Source of the DNA: Amorphophallus konjac
Taxonomy: Eukaryota; Streptophyta; Magnoliopsida; Alismatales; Araceae
Direction: 5' to 3'
Length of the DNA stretch: 64,000 nucleotides
Assembly: GCA_022559845.1 (NCBI GenBank)
Contig: CM040128.1
Location: forward strand, 177,746,413 to 177,810,412
Part shown: piece by piece, positions 1 to 9,394 of the stretch
Layout: each line of letters opens with the position of its first letter
Numbering within the stretch: position 1 is the first letter of the stretch
Made by a program: the position numbers and the translations under genes
The notes under the pieces: generated by a model
The model's input: only the letters and a program-made list of their open reading frames with translations
What the model was told of the DNA's origin: nothing
Database searches by the model: none

Positions 1-383
1 TGATAGTGATTTTGTTGATGGCGCAGCTGTCAACACACATCCCCCAAGTGCCATCTTTTTTGGTATGAGTAAGGTAGGAATAGCACAGGGACTCTTGCTC
101 ACTCTGAGGAAACCCTTTTGAATAAGGTCCTCAACAATTCTTTGGAGCTCAGCATGCTCCTTGGGATTCAGTCTGTAATGGGGAAGGTTGGGTAGGGTGG
201 ACCCGGGGACAAGGTCAATGGCATGTTGTACATCACGCATGTGAGGGAGTCTAGAGGGAAAGTCTTCAGGGAAGATGTCTTGGAAGTCCTGCAGGATTGC
301 TCGGACTTCAGTTGGGATGGAGACTTGAGACTCATCAAGTGTGATGGTAACGACAACAGCCCAAACAGGGGCACCCTCAACAA
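1..383 (-). pseudogene. Reverse transcriptase N-terminal part (Ty3/gypsy)
   Basis: The minus-strand translation contains the linker DFQDIFPEDFPSRLP, then DLVPGSTLP, and the RT finger block around TPKKDGTWGMCVDS followed by INKITI at the window edge. These are conserved landmarks before the first catalytic aspartate of gypsy RT. Residues usually conserved as Arg in this block read Gly and Cys, consistent with decay. The catalytic palm would lie outside the window to the left. It would have copied element RNA into DNA in virus-like particles. Confidence 0.8.
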
Positions 384-728
384 CCTCTCTGTTTAGCTCA
401 TGGTCATTTATGAAGTTAAGATGCCTAACTGGGTCATGACCAACCTTAGGGGCCTTAGGAACGGGTGTGATAGGTGCAGGAGAAGAGGGAATGAGAAGTT
501 TCACTTCATTGGGAGTTCGGGGACTCTCCTGAACCTTGGGGTTTCCAGTGGAGGTGGAACTCTTTCCCGGGGTCACCTTTGGGGGTGCCGGGTACAACTG
601 AATCTTTTTCCCGCTGTGGGAGAAGGCACACTGATGGGATCGACCAAATATAGTAAGGTCTACATCATAGATCTAGGTCGTCCTAAGATGATGCTCCCGA
701 CCTTCATAGGCACTACATCGCATAAAAT

Positions 729-929
729 TTATCCTTGGTAGGACTGGAACTGAATGGTAATGACGCATGTAGTGGTGACTGGGATAGAAGTGTCATCAAC
801 CCAAGTCACGTTGTATGGCCTAGGATGAGAGTACGTAGGTAGACCTAGACGGGAGATAAAGTCTGAAGAGACTACATTGATACAACTCCCGTTGTCAAAG
901 ATCACCTTACAGGGTTGAGATTTCACCAT
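729..929 (-). pseudogene. Retropepsin-like protease fragment
   Basis: This minus-strand reading frame of 66 residues contains VIFDNGSCINVVS, which corresponds to the aspartic protease active-site block (usually D-S/T-G) of gypsy elements. Here the triplet reads Asp-Asn-Gly, so the catalytic motif looks altered. The segment lies between gag (right) and RT (left), as expected. It would have processed the Gag-Pol polyprotein. Confidence 0.6.
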
Positions 930-959
930 GATGTAGGTTTAGAAGATGGAGGTTCGACG

Positions 960-1784
960 CTAGTCATCTTCCTGGGGGTGTGTTAAGATGCAGCGAACTA
1001 CACCCAATCTTCCTTGGCTAGAACTCTCAGAAATATCTCCAACCTGCATGTACTCGACATGTGCGCCATCAAATTCTACATCAATTTCCTCAAACTGGGC
1101 GATGAGGTCAGGATCGACCATATATCTCTCAATGTCTTCTTCTTCCTGAGGTGGAAGCTCCACAAGCTGGGGGTCAGTGATGACCAAGGCTCGGGTGGGG
1201 CAATTGGTGGCGACATGTCCTAGGTTATGGCACCTAAAGCAGCGAATCCCCGAGACAGGGACTGGTTGGGAAGTGCTAGGGATGACTCCCTTTCCCTTGT
1301 CATCCCTCCTATTAGTTGGCGAAGTGTACTCCAGCCTGGGCACAACAGCAGGTGTAGGTAAGGGGTTCCTTATGAAAGGAACAGTAGGGGCAACGGCCCG
1401 AAGTGGGGTAGCAGTAGGGACATAGGAAGTGGAGGGGCCAAGCCTCTCAGGATAGCGGGTCATGGGGTTTTGGGGTTCAAGTTAGCGGTAGGTGGAAACC
1501 CGAAGTGGGACCACCCTTTGAAACCGCTCCACATCTCGAGCAACCTAGTAGGCATGCTCAAGGGTGTTAACATCTCGCAAGAATAGTTCCCACTGAATGC
1601 TCTCGTGTAGGCCAACCCTAAACCATGAGAGGGTGATAGAGGCATCCTCCACGACATGACTCCGAAGGAAGAATTCATTGAACTTGGCGATGTATTCATC
1701 TACAGACTTCCCATCTTGGGTGAGTTTCTGATGGGAATCAAGCCAGCTATCGAGCCGAAGCAGATCGAGCAGCTGCCAGGCCAA
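960..1784 (-). pseudogene. Gag fragment with one CCHC zinc knuckle
   Basis: The minus strand carries a retrotransposon Gag core around GKSVDEYIAKFNEFFLRS and LFLRDVNTLEHAY (about 1784-1560). In a shifted frame comes a nucleocapsid region with one zinc knuckle, CFRCHNLGHVATNC, near 1205-1250, fitting C-x2-C-x4-H-x4-C. A stop and a frame change separate the halves. The upstream N-terminal part of Gag is missing. Gag would form the particle, and the knuckle binds element RNA. The downstream tail is acidic. Confidence 0.8.
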
Positions 1785-2310
1785 AGCATGAAGGCGCTAT
1801 AGGGCCCTAGCGCCATCTTGAAGAAGGCGCTATAGGTCCCTAGCGCGACCTGAAGAAGGCGCTAGGTTCCCCTAGCGCGATCTCAGGCAGAAACGTGTGG
1901 GCAGCAAGTCCAACTTCCCGGCGCCGAAATCCTCAAAGTCTTCAATGTTAGCTATCTTCCATGGTTGTAAATCGACGTGTTAGCATCGTTTTATCTTCCC
2001 CTTTCCCTATATATGTATCCCTTGCGTTTGATTGAAATAATAATGAATGAGATGAATCAATGAATTCAAAATGAGTGTTCTTGAGGGTAGCCCATGGCTA
2101 ACTCCTCCAAATCTTTGGAAACCCCCGTCCTCCGTCCCTCTCTGGGCACGAGGCCCAATTCCGTCCCTCTGATCCTCTCCTTTTCCCCTTTAATGGAGGA
2201 CGATCGAAGCCCCAGGTGCATCGGCTTTGAGATGGGGTCGAGTGTGAGGCTCCATTCGGAGCTTTGATCTTTTTCCACCAACGATTCCGAACACCCATAT
2301 CCTATGACTA
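1785..2310 (+). mobile_element. LTR fragment with TATA box, probably plus-oriented
   Basis: No coding signal is seen. A three-unit palindrome array lies at the left. About 130 bp further is a TATA-like CTATATATG (2006-2016), followed by an AT-rich stretch with GAAATAATAATGAATGAG, typical of the R region of plant LTRs. The arrangement matches the Athila/Tat-like LTR at 54388-55099, where the array also precedes the TATA box and shares the 33-bp register. Neither LTR end nor a primer-binding site was found, so boundaries are approximate and the orientation is inferred. Confidence 0.5.
1793..1879. repeat. Array of three 22-nt inverted-repeat units (arm GGCGCTA)
   Basis: Units lie at 1793-1814, 1826-1847 and 1858-1879. 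Each is exactly 22 nt with arms GGCGCTA and TAGCGCC (or TAGCGCG) and a variable centre. Starts are 33 and 32 bp apart. Spacers end in GAAGAA, as in the array at 54388-54547. The units can each fold as a hairpin, or act as dyad-symmetric binding sites. Confidence 0.85.
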
Positions 2311-3473
2311 TTTGGCCTGATAAAATAAAATGCAACAACCAACCTTTGACTATTGGCCAAAATAAAATATGACTAGTGGTTAATAATACAATACCACCAC
2401 AAATAAAATACACACAAATAAAATACATACTCAGGACACCGAATCTCCAAGCCACAAGCTCGGTAGTGTCGGGACGGTGCGACGTCGACTCCGTGTGATG
2501 GGTCTGGTTGGTCTGGTGTCCCCACCACTCAATTTTTCCACGCCCCAATCGCGTCTAAATGATGGGGCAACAACCCTAACGTCGATATCCACCTTCCACA
2601 AGCTGGAAGGGATGAAACCATACACGAAACAACAAGAAATGGGCGATTCCCACGAATCGACCCAAAACGACTCACATGGACAGCCGGGCTCATACCGGCT
2701 CCGATTGTCAACCAAATACAGTAAAACTGGCGAAAAATGAATCCCAACATGCCAGGGGTTCAAATGAATCCATTTAAATTATAAATTGTCACCTGGAACG
2801 ACGAACACAGCTCACACCCCCCGAACATGCATTTCTCCCTTAAAGCAGGAAAACCAGCTCAAACTCACACCATTTGGCTCAAATCATGAGAAGATGCAGG
2901 AAAAGAGTAGGGCATCTGTCCCCCTACCTCTACCGAAGATCTCACACGCCAAAAAGGCCAAACCTCGTCAAAAACCATCACACGAAAAACCCATGTTAGC
3001 TTTGAATCCACGAACAGGTTAGCGCCAACGCCACGCTCCGATACTCGTGCCATCACGCCTTAGGTCAACTCCACGCCGCCACCGCCTCACCCAGCTCCAC
3101 GCCGGTCGCGCGCCCGGGGGAGAGGAGAAGAGAGGAGAGAGAACGGAGGGAGAGAAAGTGAGAGAACATGAGGAGAAGAGAGGAGAGAGAAAGGGTTAAG
3201 AAGAAAAAGAAAATAAGAAAATTAGTAATTTTCCTAAAAATTTGATTTTCTACATGAAATTCTATAAATTTAAAAAAATATGAAAAAATAATCTTCGTGA
3301 TCCTCGGAATGAGCACAACGCACTTGTAGCGTCCCTGAGTCGCAAAACTCAACGGTTCACTCTCCACAGGGTTCCGCAAGTTATACAAGGGAAAATCCTG
3401 AGTGGATCGTAAAACACATTTCAGGACCCACGAAAGCTCTCCGATTCTGATCCGAAGAATCCAGGATATTACA
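2311..3473 (-). mobile_element. Tekay-like LTR, 5' part (minus strand)
   Basis: On the minus strand this starts TGTAATATCC at 3473, like the TGTAATGTCC start of the element A LTRs. It shares their layout: a purine/pyrimidine-rich region, then a splice-donor-like GAG/GTAGGGGG at 2927. The right end abuts copia RNase H sequence, so this LTR (solo, or part of an element extending left) inserted into the copia element. The left boundary is uncertain. The stretch 2311-2760 holds no recognisable gene, and its minus-strand open frames look like noise. Confidence 0.6.
2926..2927 (-). promoter_or_regulatory. Putative splice donor in Tekay-like LTR
   Basis: The minus-strand reading is GAG/GTAGGGGGACAG. 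The same donor-like word occurs in the LTRs of elements A (right copy), B and E of this window. Assignment rests on this recurrence only. Confidence 0.4.
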
Positions 3474-3600
3474 TTTATCATATCTCTAATCAGGTGGAAC
3501 CATTGCAAAAAGTATAATGACTTCTGATGAGACCACGGTTCCTAAGCAAGAGCTATAACCCCCTCGTTATCAGATAACATGGGTACCTGATCAGTGACAC
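3474..3600 (-). pseudogene. Copia RNase H C-terminal fragment
   Basis: The minus-strand translation shows MLSDNEGVIALA, a stop, then EPWSHQKSLYFLQWFHLIRD. This matches the end of copia RNase H, where the family has D-N-x-G-A, a Lys-Glu-Pro run, His-x-Arg-x-K-H-I and HLIRE. The stop falls where the family has Lys. The sequence ends exactly where the Tekay-like LTR begins, marking an insertion point. RNase H degrades the RNA strand during reverse transcription. Confidence 0.8.
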
Positions 3601-4110
3601 TAGGGACAACCCCCTACATGATGATGAACTATTTCATCTACATAATGTCGAATCGTTATTTGTTGTCTATTTGGAACTCTTCCAACTAATTGTCAAATCA
3701 CCTTCTCCACTCACTAGGAACATATCCGTAATTCTTTCTCAAGAATTTAAGAATATATTTCACAACACTTCAATGATGTTCACGTGGATCTATCTGATAC
3801 ATGCTCGTACCACTTAGAGCATTCGATATATCAGACCTTGTACATAGCTCATTACACATGATATACCCTTATGCCAAAAACATAATGAATATTACTCATG
3901 TGCTACTTCTACACTGAAGAGTTAGAAAACATCTTCTTGGAGAGGTAGATTTCACGTCTCATCAGTATGATACTTATTTAGGTATCGTTCCTTGTCAAAC
4001 CTTTTGACAATACCACTTATGTACGATGATAGAGTTAAGTTAAGCATCCTTCCTTGATCTATCTATATAGACCCAAGTTACCGGTGCAAAGGATGCTTCT
4101 CCCAGTTATT
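3601..4110 (-). pseudogene. Degenerate copia RT/RNase H linker
   Basis: This stretch joins the RT fragment on its right and the RNase H fragment on its left and should encode the RT thumb and connection. The minus-strand reading is broken by stops and frame changes, and only scattered similarity is visible. No other feature is seen. Confidence 0.45.
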
Positions 4111-4892
4111 TCATGGAGAAGTACTTAGACAACAAAATTTCATCTTAGATAACTTAACTACATCATTCCTAATGAGTAATACGTTATCTACACACAGAAT
4201 CAAAACTATGACTGCACTCCCACTTATCCTTTTGAACACACAAGACTCTCCTTCATTCTTAAAGAAGCCATAAGATTTGATCACCTTATCAAACCTCATG
4301 TTTTAGTTGCGGGAAGCTTTTCTTTAGTCCATAGATGGACCTTTGAACCTAGCACACCATATTTGGGCATCCCATGGAGGTGAAATCTCTCTGGTTGTAA
4401 CATGTACACTTCCTCATTTAGATTATGAGGAACACCATTTCACATCCATCCGCTAAATCTTACAACCATGGTATGCATCAATGGCAAGTAAAATCTCAAT
4501 AGATTTAAACATGGCAATTGGACAAAATATTTTGTCATAATCAACAGTTTGACTTTAACGACATTTCTTTTACCACTAGGCTTGCCATGTAGGTATCAAC
4601 CTATCCATCTTCTCCAATTTTCTTCTCAAAAATCCACTTGCATCCGATGGGTACAATACCTTCGGATGGACCAGTCAAATTCATAACTTGGCTGGAGTAC
4701 ATGGAATCCATATTCAATTTTATGGCCTCTTGCCATTTTCCCGGAGTCAATAACACTTATTGTCTCCTCATAGGTCAGGGGATCGCTATCCTCATTGTAT
4801 AGTACCTTATTATTCAAACCAGAGATATGTCCAACATATCTTCTTAGTTTTATAGATACTCGGCCAAACCTATGAACAGCTTGTGTGTCCAC
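4111..4892 (-). pseudogene. Copia reverse transcriptase fragments
   Basis: Two minus-strand blocks are visible. 4626-4892 carries the RT entry region (RRYVGHISG, then SDPLTYEETISVIDS), which precedes the palm in Ty1/copia elements. 4111-4299 carries FDKVIKSYGFFKNEGESCVF followed by VLILCVDNVLLI. The second block is the catalytic region, where the family has YVDD; here it reads C-V-D-N, so a catalytic aspartate is replaced. The interval 4300-4625 is frame-shifted RT. The copy cannot be active. Confidence 0.8.
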
Positions 4893-5036
4893 TTGAATAG
4901 GTTCCTAAGTCAACATTATGCTTTGTAGTTCTAGAACTCCTTCTAGATCTACTTTGCTCCCACTATTCTCACCAACTCTTGATATTTACAACATTTGCAA
5001 TATCCGAACTAATTTATCCCTTAAATCACCATGACC

Positions 5037-5229
5037 TTGTGATAGCACAACAAATCAAAGTGACTTAGTCAAGTTGGTCTATCAATAGACAGAAAGCATA
5101 GATTCGTGTCATAGCCCTTGTGATAGTACAACAAACCTACAACATTTATCTAACTCTCTTAAAGGCATCATTATGCCACAGACTTAGATTAACCCTCAAG
5201 TCAAATGGGCCTTGTGGTAGCACAACAAA
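5037..5229. repeat. Three-copy TTGTG-GTAG-CACAA repeat inside pol
   Basis: The 18-nt word TTGTGGTAGCACAACAAA and variants occur at 5037, 5118 and 5212, spaced 81 and 94 bp. The spacing nearly matches three copies at 6778, 6859 and 6952 (81 and 93 bp), and the intervening text is also similar, so this is a diverged duplicate of the leader segment. It lies between RT and integrase and overlaps the start of the integrase fragment. TTGTG and CACAA form a 5-bp stem with a GTAG loop. Confidence 0.8.
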
Positions 5230-5560
5230 CCCGTTTGAAATAAGGATCAGTCATATGTCTATAATTATGATGGTGGGCTACATAGTGTATTCTTAATAAG
5301 ACACGTTTAGTGGGACAGCCCAAAATCTTAACACGCTTAAGGTCAATCATTCTCCCTTTCCATATCTCATATTGTATGGAAGACATTGATTTAAACGGAA
5401 CCTTATTCAACATATAAATAGTGGCCTTTAGGGGATGACTCCCCAGAGAGACAAGGGTAATCCGACAAAGCTTATTATGGACCGTACCATATCCTATAAG
5501 GTACGATTCCTCTTTTCTTCTAAACCCCCACAATTGAGATGAGAGGAAGAAAACGTCCAC
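5201..5560 (-). pseudogene. Copia integrase C-terminal fragment
   Basis: The minus-strand frame contains LKATIYMLNKVPFKS followed by YEIWKGRMIDLKRVKILGCP. This is the late integrase region of copia elements, where the family has A-Y-I-L-N-R-V-P-S-K, Y-E-L-W-x-G-R-K-P and W-G-C. The DDE core upstream is not legible. The left end merges into the inserted repeat trimer. Integrase would join the cDNA ends to the host chromosome. Confidence 0.75.
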
Positions 5561-5752
5561 CAGGATAATACACCATTATCCCTAAGATATTGTGTGATCC
5601 ATGTACTTGAGTATTTTCCTCCTCGATCCGATCGAAGAGTTTTAATACCCTTTCCGATTTACTTCTCCACTTCACTCTTTAACTCTTTAAGTTTCTCAAA
5701 AGCTTAATATTTGTACTTCATCAAGTACTCATATCAAAGCATAGAGAAATTG

Positions 5753-6100
5753 TTAGTGAAAATAGTGAAGTAAGAAGATCCTCTTCCTATCAGGAAGCCT
5801 GACCACACTAACTTTAGGAGAACTATTGCTTAGATTAAACAGATCATTACATAAACTCCCACTGGCCTCTTTGCCATTCAAGAACATTACACAACTATTA
5901 TTTTCAAAACTAACATTAAAACCACGAGGGTTTAAAGTAGAATTGGTATTAATGTTCTTGATGAAGTGAGAAAAATAATGCAATCTATCAACTCTAAATA
6001 GCTCTTGCAGGTATCTCAAGGTCAGTAGTCTCTACTGAAATGGCAGCAACTCTTGCTCCACTTTCAATCCGTAGAACACCCTTGACATTGATTAAGTGCC
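5753..6100 (-). pseudogene. Copia protease / pre-integrase fragment
   Basis: Minus-strand text such as SGARVAAISVETTDLEIP (near 6085-6030) and CVMFLNGKEASGSLCNDLFNL corresponds to the copia segment after the protease active site, leading into the GAG-pre-integrase domain. Several stops interrupt it. The bases 5561-5752 between this block and integrase show no readable domain. Confidence 0.65.
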
Positions 6101-6480
6101 TTCTACTTATCAGTATATGAGGCTTCACCAAGCTTCTGCTTTGCCTTCCCTACAAGGTTCAACTTGTAGTTCATCTTCCAATATCCATCGCTATGGCAAT
6201 GGAAGCACTAGCCTTAGTCTCTCATAGTCTATCTCTCGTGATGGCCTTAGCCAGGAGTTACAACTGCTTAGCATTGTCTTTCTCAAAGAGTTGCTAAGCC
6301 CTCCTCTTCTTGTTAGTCTTACTAACAAACATAGGGAGGTTCAAGCAATAGCTTATCAAGAACATATACTATTTCCCTTTCGAGTCATGAGAACTATTCT
6401 CAACTTCATGAGCCAGTCACAAAATTTTGATTCAGTGAATCCTTGTTGGCATCCAATATGCCACAACAATACGTGATTCG
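6101..6480 (-). pseudogene. Copia gag fragment
   Basis: The minus strand starts with ILDANKDSLNQNFVT followed by MKLRIVLMTRKGN near 6460-6375. This resembles the copia gag N-terminus, where the family has I-L-x-A-N-K-L-x-G-P-N-Y, D-W-L-R-N-L-R-I-V-L. The remainder to 6101 is degenerate. The likely gag start near 6480 makes the upstream leader unusually long (to the PBS at 9024). Confidence 0.6.
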
Positions 6481-6670
6481 ACATTATTAATCTAAAAAGG
6501 AGATGCACAATATAACATTACAGATATTCAATTAAAATATGGTCTTTTATTTTAATTTAGAGCTCCCACTAATTTCTGACGAGTTTACATAACACCCATT
6601 ATGTAAAGACGGGAAACTCTGCCAGTTTCCTAGTGGGGACTAGAACCCCATTAACATTACAATAGTGGTC

Positions 6671-6969
6671 TTGTAGTAGCACAACAAACTACCCTGTACT
6701 TAATGAGTAGGCAACTCTTGCCAATTGTAATTTCTTGCAATTTCTAGTCTTATTCGGCCTCTAGAACACTTGTGATCTTGTGGTAGCACAACAAATCACA
6801 AAGTCTGGTTAGGTTACACCCAGTATTACGCGGTGAGCATAGATTTGTGATGCAGCCCTTGTGGTAGCACAACAAAGCTACACTAGTCCTCCACCCCACA
6901 CATGGCATAACATGTCGTAGTTTAGGTCACTAGCCCCTTACTAAGTCGGCCTTGTGGTAGCACAACAAA
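6671..6969. repeat. Four-copy TTGTG-GTAG-CACAA repeat in copia leader
   Basis: Copies of TTGTGGTAGCACAACAAA or close variants start at 6671, 6778, 6859 and 6952 (spacing 107, 81, 93 bp). Each has arms TTGTG and CACAA around GTAG. They lie in the leader just before gag on the minus strand. The last three correspond to the trimer at 5037-5229. Confidence 0.85.
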
Positions 6970-8229
6970 CCTTCCTAGTTCAGAACTAGCTCACCAAAAC
7001 TATAATAATGGAAGGCCACGTGAGTCATTCTTAATGCCTCACGTTTGCAACCCAATATTGATCGAAGGGGGGATTTATAAATTTTATTTGGTCTCATCAA
7101 ATAATGGTACATAATATATATATCACATATACATATTTACTGTACCCTATAGAAATAGATTCAAAATCTAATCTAAAATAGATAAATAAGAAACACATGT
7201 TATGGGTGAGTATAGATAGCTTATCGTGACCTGACTAGAGCCAGATAGTCAGTCACCAGCCCCTAAATATCATCACATGACAAACCATACACATCACATG
7301 CATATCAACACTTAGATGGATCTTGGCGACATACAACTTGCAGCTCGATCAAATGGCACCTCTTGTTTATGGATCATCCTCGTCTTCAAGTACATGCCTC
7401 CGCAAAATCTTCAAATGTATTTACATGTACTAAACTAATGCCAACTGGCCAAATTTTACATTTAATATAAAAGAAGATGCCTTATGGCGAGTAGATAACC
7501 GAGAGGGAGGTAGAATTTACAACACGTAATTTAGAGAGAGGAGGGAGGCATGTAGGCCTCATAAAATATATCCATCAACATAAATAAATCATTCACCATT
7601 CATCACATGAATGAAACATTCACATCTAAGAGTTGTCCATATTCACCCAATCATCGCACCCATGGCATGCTCAAACAAAATTTTATTTTCTCAAAATAAA
7701 TAATTTTGGTCTTAAAACATGGGTTTCAATCAAAATCGGTATTTGGACTATTTTGAAGAATATATTTAATCAAATTAAATCTAGCATCCAAGGTGGAATT
7801 TTAATTCTATCATTTTCACATAATTTTTTGGGATTTTATAATTACTTAAATAGAATAATTCTATTTAAAATTATAATAATAGAACAATTCTATTAAAAAT
7901 TAATTTCCTAAATTTATCATCACATGAAAATTAAGAAATTTATTAAAATTAGAATTTATAAAATTTCTATTTTGAAATCGTGACATCCTGGGCAAAATTG
8001 GAGGCAACTAGATTTAAATAAATTGAAAATATAATAATTCTATTTTGAAATTATAGAATAGAATAATTCTATTTAAAATAAATTTCCTATAATAGTCATC
8101 ACATGAAAATATAAGAAACTTATTGTAATAGGAAATTTCTAAAATTTCCAAGCTGTGAAACATGACAACTCGGGCTCGGAACGAAGTCACTCTTAATGGG
8201 CTCAACAGTCGCATTGTCCTAGGGTTCAT
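6970..8229 (-). other. AT-rich noncoding copia leader
   Basis: No gene is seen between the repeat array and the GC-rich leader. The stretch is AT-rich, with long runs of A/T words and ATATATAT near 7113. Open frames here are short and low in complexity. It contains the tandem duplication described at 7860-8190. Confidence 0.5.
7860..8190. repeat. Diverged tandem duplication, about 170 bp period
   Basis: Two adjacent copies share AATAATTCTATT, TCATCACATGAAAAT, AAGAAA(C/T)TTATT, then AATTTC and a GACA(A/T)C(C/T)(C/T)GGGC end. The first copy ends at about 7996 and the second at about 8175. They are diverged, with several indels. The repeat is noncoding. Confidence 0.65.
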
Positions 8230-9010
8230 TGGGCCGGATGGGTTGGATGATCCCCCCGGTGCACAACTCTAGAGGTGGACCACGGCGCACAGCGCCGTTG
8301 TCTTCCCCACCCCCGAACCCTAACCGCGCACCTCCTCTTCCGCGAGCCACTCACCGCCGTCACCACGGGAGGCCACCACCGGCCACGGCCGGAACCCAGG
8401 AGGCACTAGCCCCATCGTCGGAGGGCTGGCAACCGACCAGTGGGGTCGCCGACGCCGGTCGCTGCCGTCCGCCGCTCTTAACCCCGGGAACCACCGTGAA
8501 AAACGCGGCCAACTCATGCATCTCCGGCGAACCTTTCACAAATGGAATTTGCCCCCCCAACAACCATCGCGGCGGTCTCCGGTGAGCCCTATAGGCCCGG
8601 CGCCCTTCCACCATCTCCGGCAGGGTCTCTTGGACACGGGCAAAGATCGCCCAGTGGGTGAGGTTGCTGGTATCCCAAGGAACGTCCAACGCCCGAGAAC
8701 ACACAGATCCTCTTCCCCAACGAACTCGCCTCCATCCTCAACAGCTCCGAGCAACCATCATATCATCGCTATCGATGGTATCGAACTTGCCTGGCCATCT
8801 ACCAGCAACCAGGCCCCCTTTCAACCACCGATCCGAACCCCCATCCCATGGGGGTCGACCCTGCCATCTTCCCCGGCGATGTTATCTCCATCTCCATGAA
8901 GATTGGATCCTATCCCATGGGATCGTTCTTCAACAACAAAAAACCCAAAAAAATAACTACGAAAATACAAAAAAAATTCTAAAACAAACAAGAATCACGA
9001 GCGATCGACC
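8230..9010 (-). other. GC-rich part of copia leader
   Basis: This block has far higher GC than its neighbours and several overlapping open frames on both strands (for example 8229-8585 plus and 8360-8704 minus). None has a recognisable domain, and GC-rich DNA loses stop codons by chance. Its place directly downstream of the PBS on the minus strand makes it the element's untranslated leader. Confidence 0.55.
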
Positions 9011-9024
9011 TAGAGTTGATACCA
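9011..9024 (-). promoter_or_regulatory. Primer-binding site of the copia element
   Basis: On the minus strand GTGGTATCAACTCTA follows the LTR end CCTTACA. It matches the 3' end complement of initiator tRNA-Met (TGGTATCAGAGC) at the first eight positions and then diverges. Confidence 0.7.
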
Positions 9025-9025
9025 C

Positions 9026-9394
9026 TGTAAGGATCTAGGCCGGGATCTGAAGAACGCAGCGGAAAGAAAAATTAAAATTTTTAACTCGACCGAGTTGATC
9101 GCGCCGGCGTGATTCCCGATGATTATCTACAACTACGGGATTCGATTTTACCTCTGCGATGCTTAGATCGCAGCGAAGTGGAAACAATCCCTCGTGGCGG
9201 TAATTAACCGCGCAAGTGCACGGTCTCTTGTGGTATTCACAAACACAGGCACGAACGGTGGAATCTCCTCATCGTAGCGCCCCATGAACGATCTCCTCAA
9301 CAACACCTCCATGATATATACGCTAGAGACGAGAGGGAAAAGAGAGAGGAGAGAGAAGGGAGGCACCACTCCCTAGGAGGAGAGAGAGAGAAGC
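9026..9394 (-). mobile_element. Copia LTR, proximal part
   Basis: The plus strand starts TGTAAGGATC directly after the PBS. The LTR continues to 9394, where element A is inserted, and resumes at 19055. A minus-strand TATA-like TATATATCAT lies at 9311-9320. A GA-rich tract precedes the insertion point. The flanking pentamers are GAAGC (left) and GAAGT (right), an almost perfect target-site duplication for element A. Confidence 0.7.

Larger units (their letters stand above)
1..1784 (-). mobile_element. Ty3/gypsy retrotransposon remnant, gag to RT start
   Basis: Read on the minus strand, this segment gives gag, then protease, then the start of reverse transcriptase, which is the Ty3/gypsy order. 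The three blocks lie in different frames separated by stops, so the copy is dead. RT runs off the left edge of the window. Bases 384-728 link protease and RT and show no recognisable domain. Gag homology stops abruptly near 1755-1784, where an unrelated LTR fragment begins. The lineage is not assigned, but the RT text differs clearly from the Tekay-like elements elsewhere in the window. Confidence 0.85.

Noticed and set aside
2066..2763. Minus-strand frames of 160 and 110 residues
   Set aside because: No recognisable domain and mixed hydrophobic/charged composition without pattern. They overlap LTR-like sequence with a TATA box.
8229..9038. Overlapping open frames on both strands in GC-rich DNA
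   Set aside because: No domain, and high GC reduces stop codons on all frames. The position just downstream of a primer-binding site explains it as an untranslated leader.
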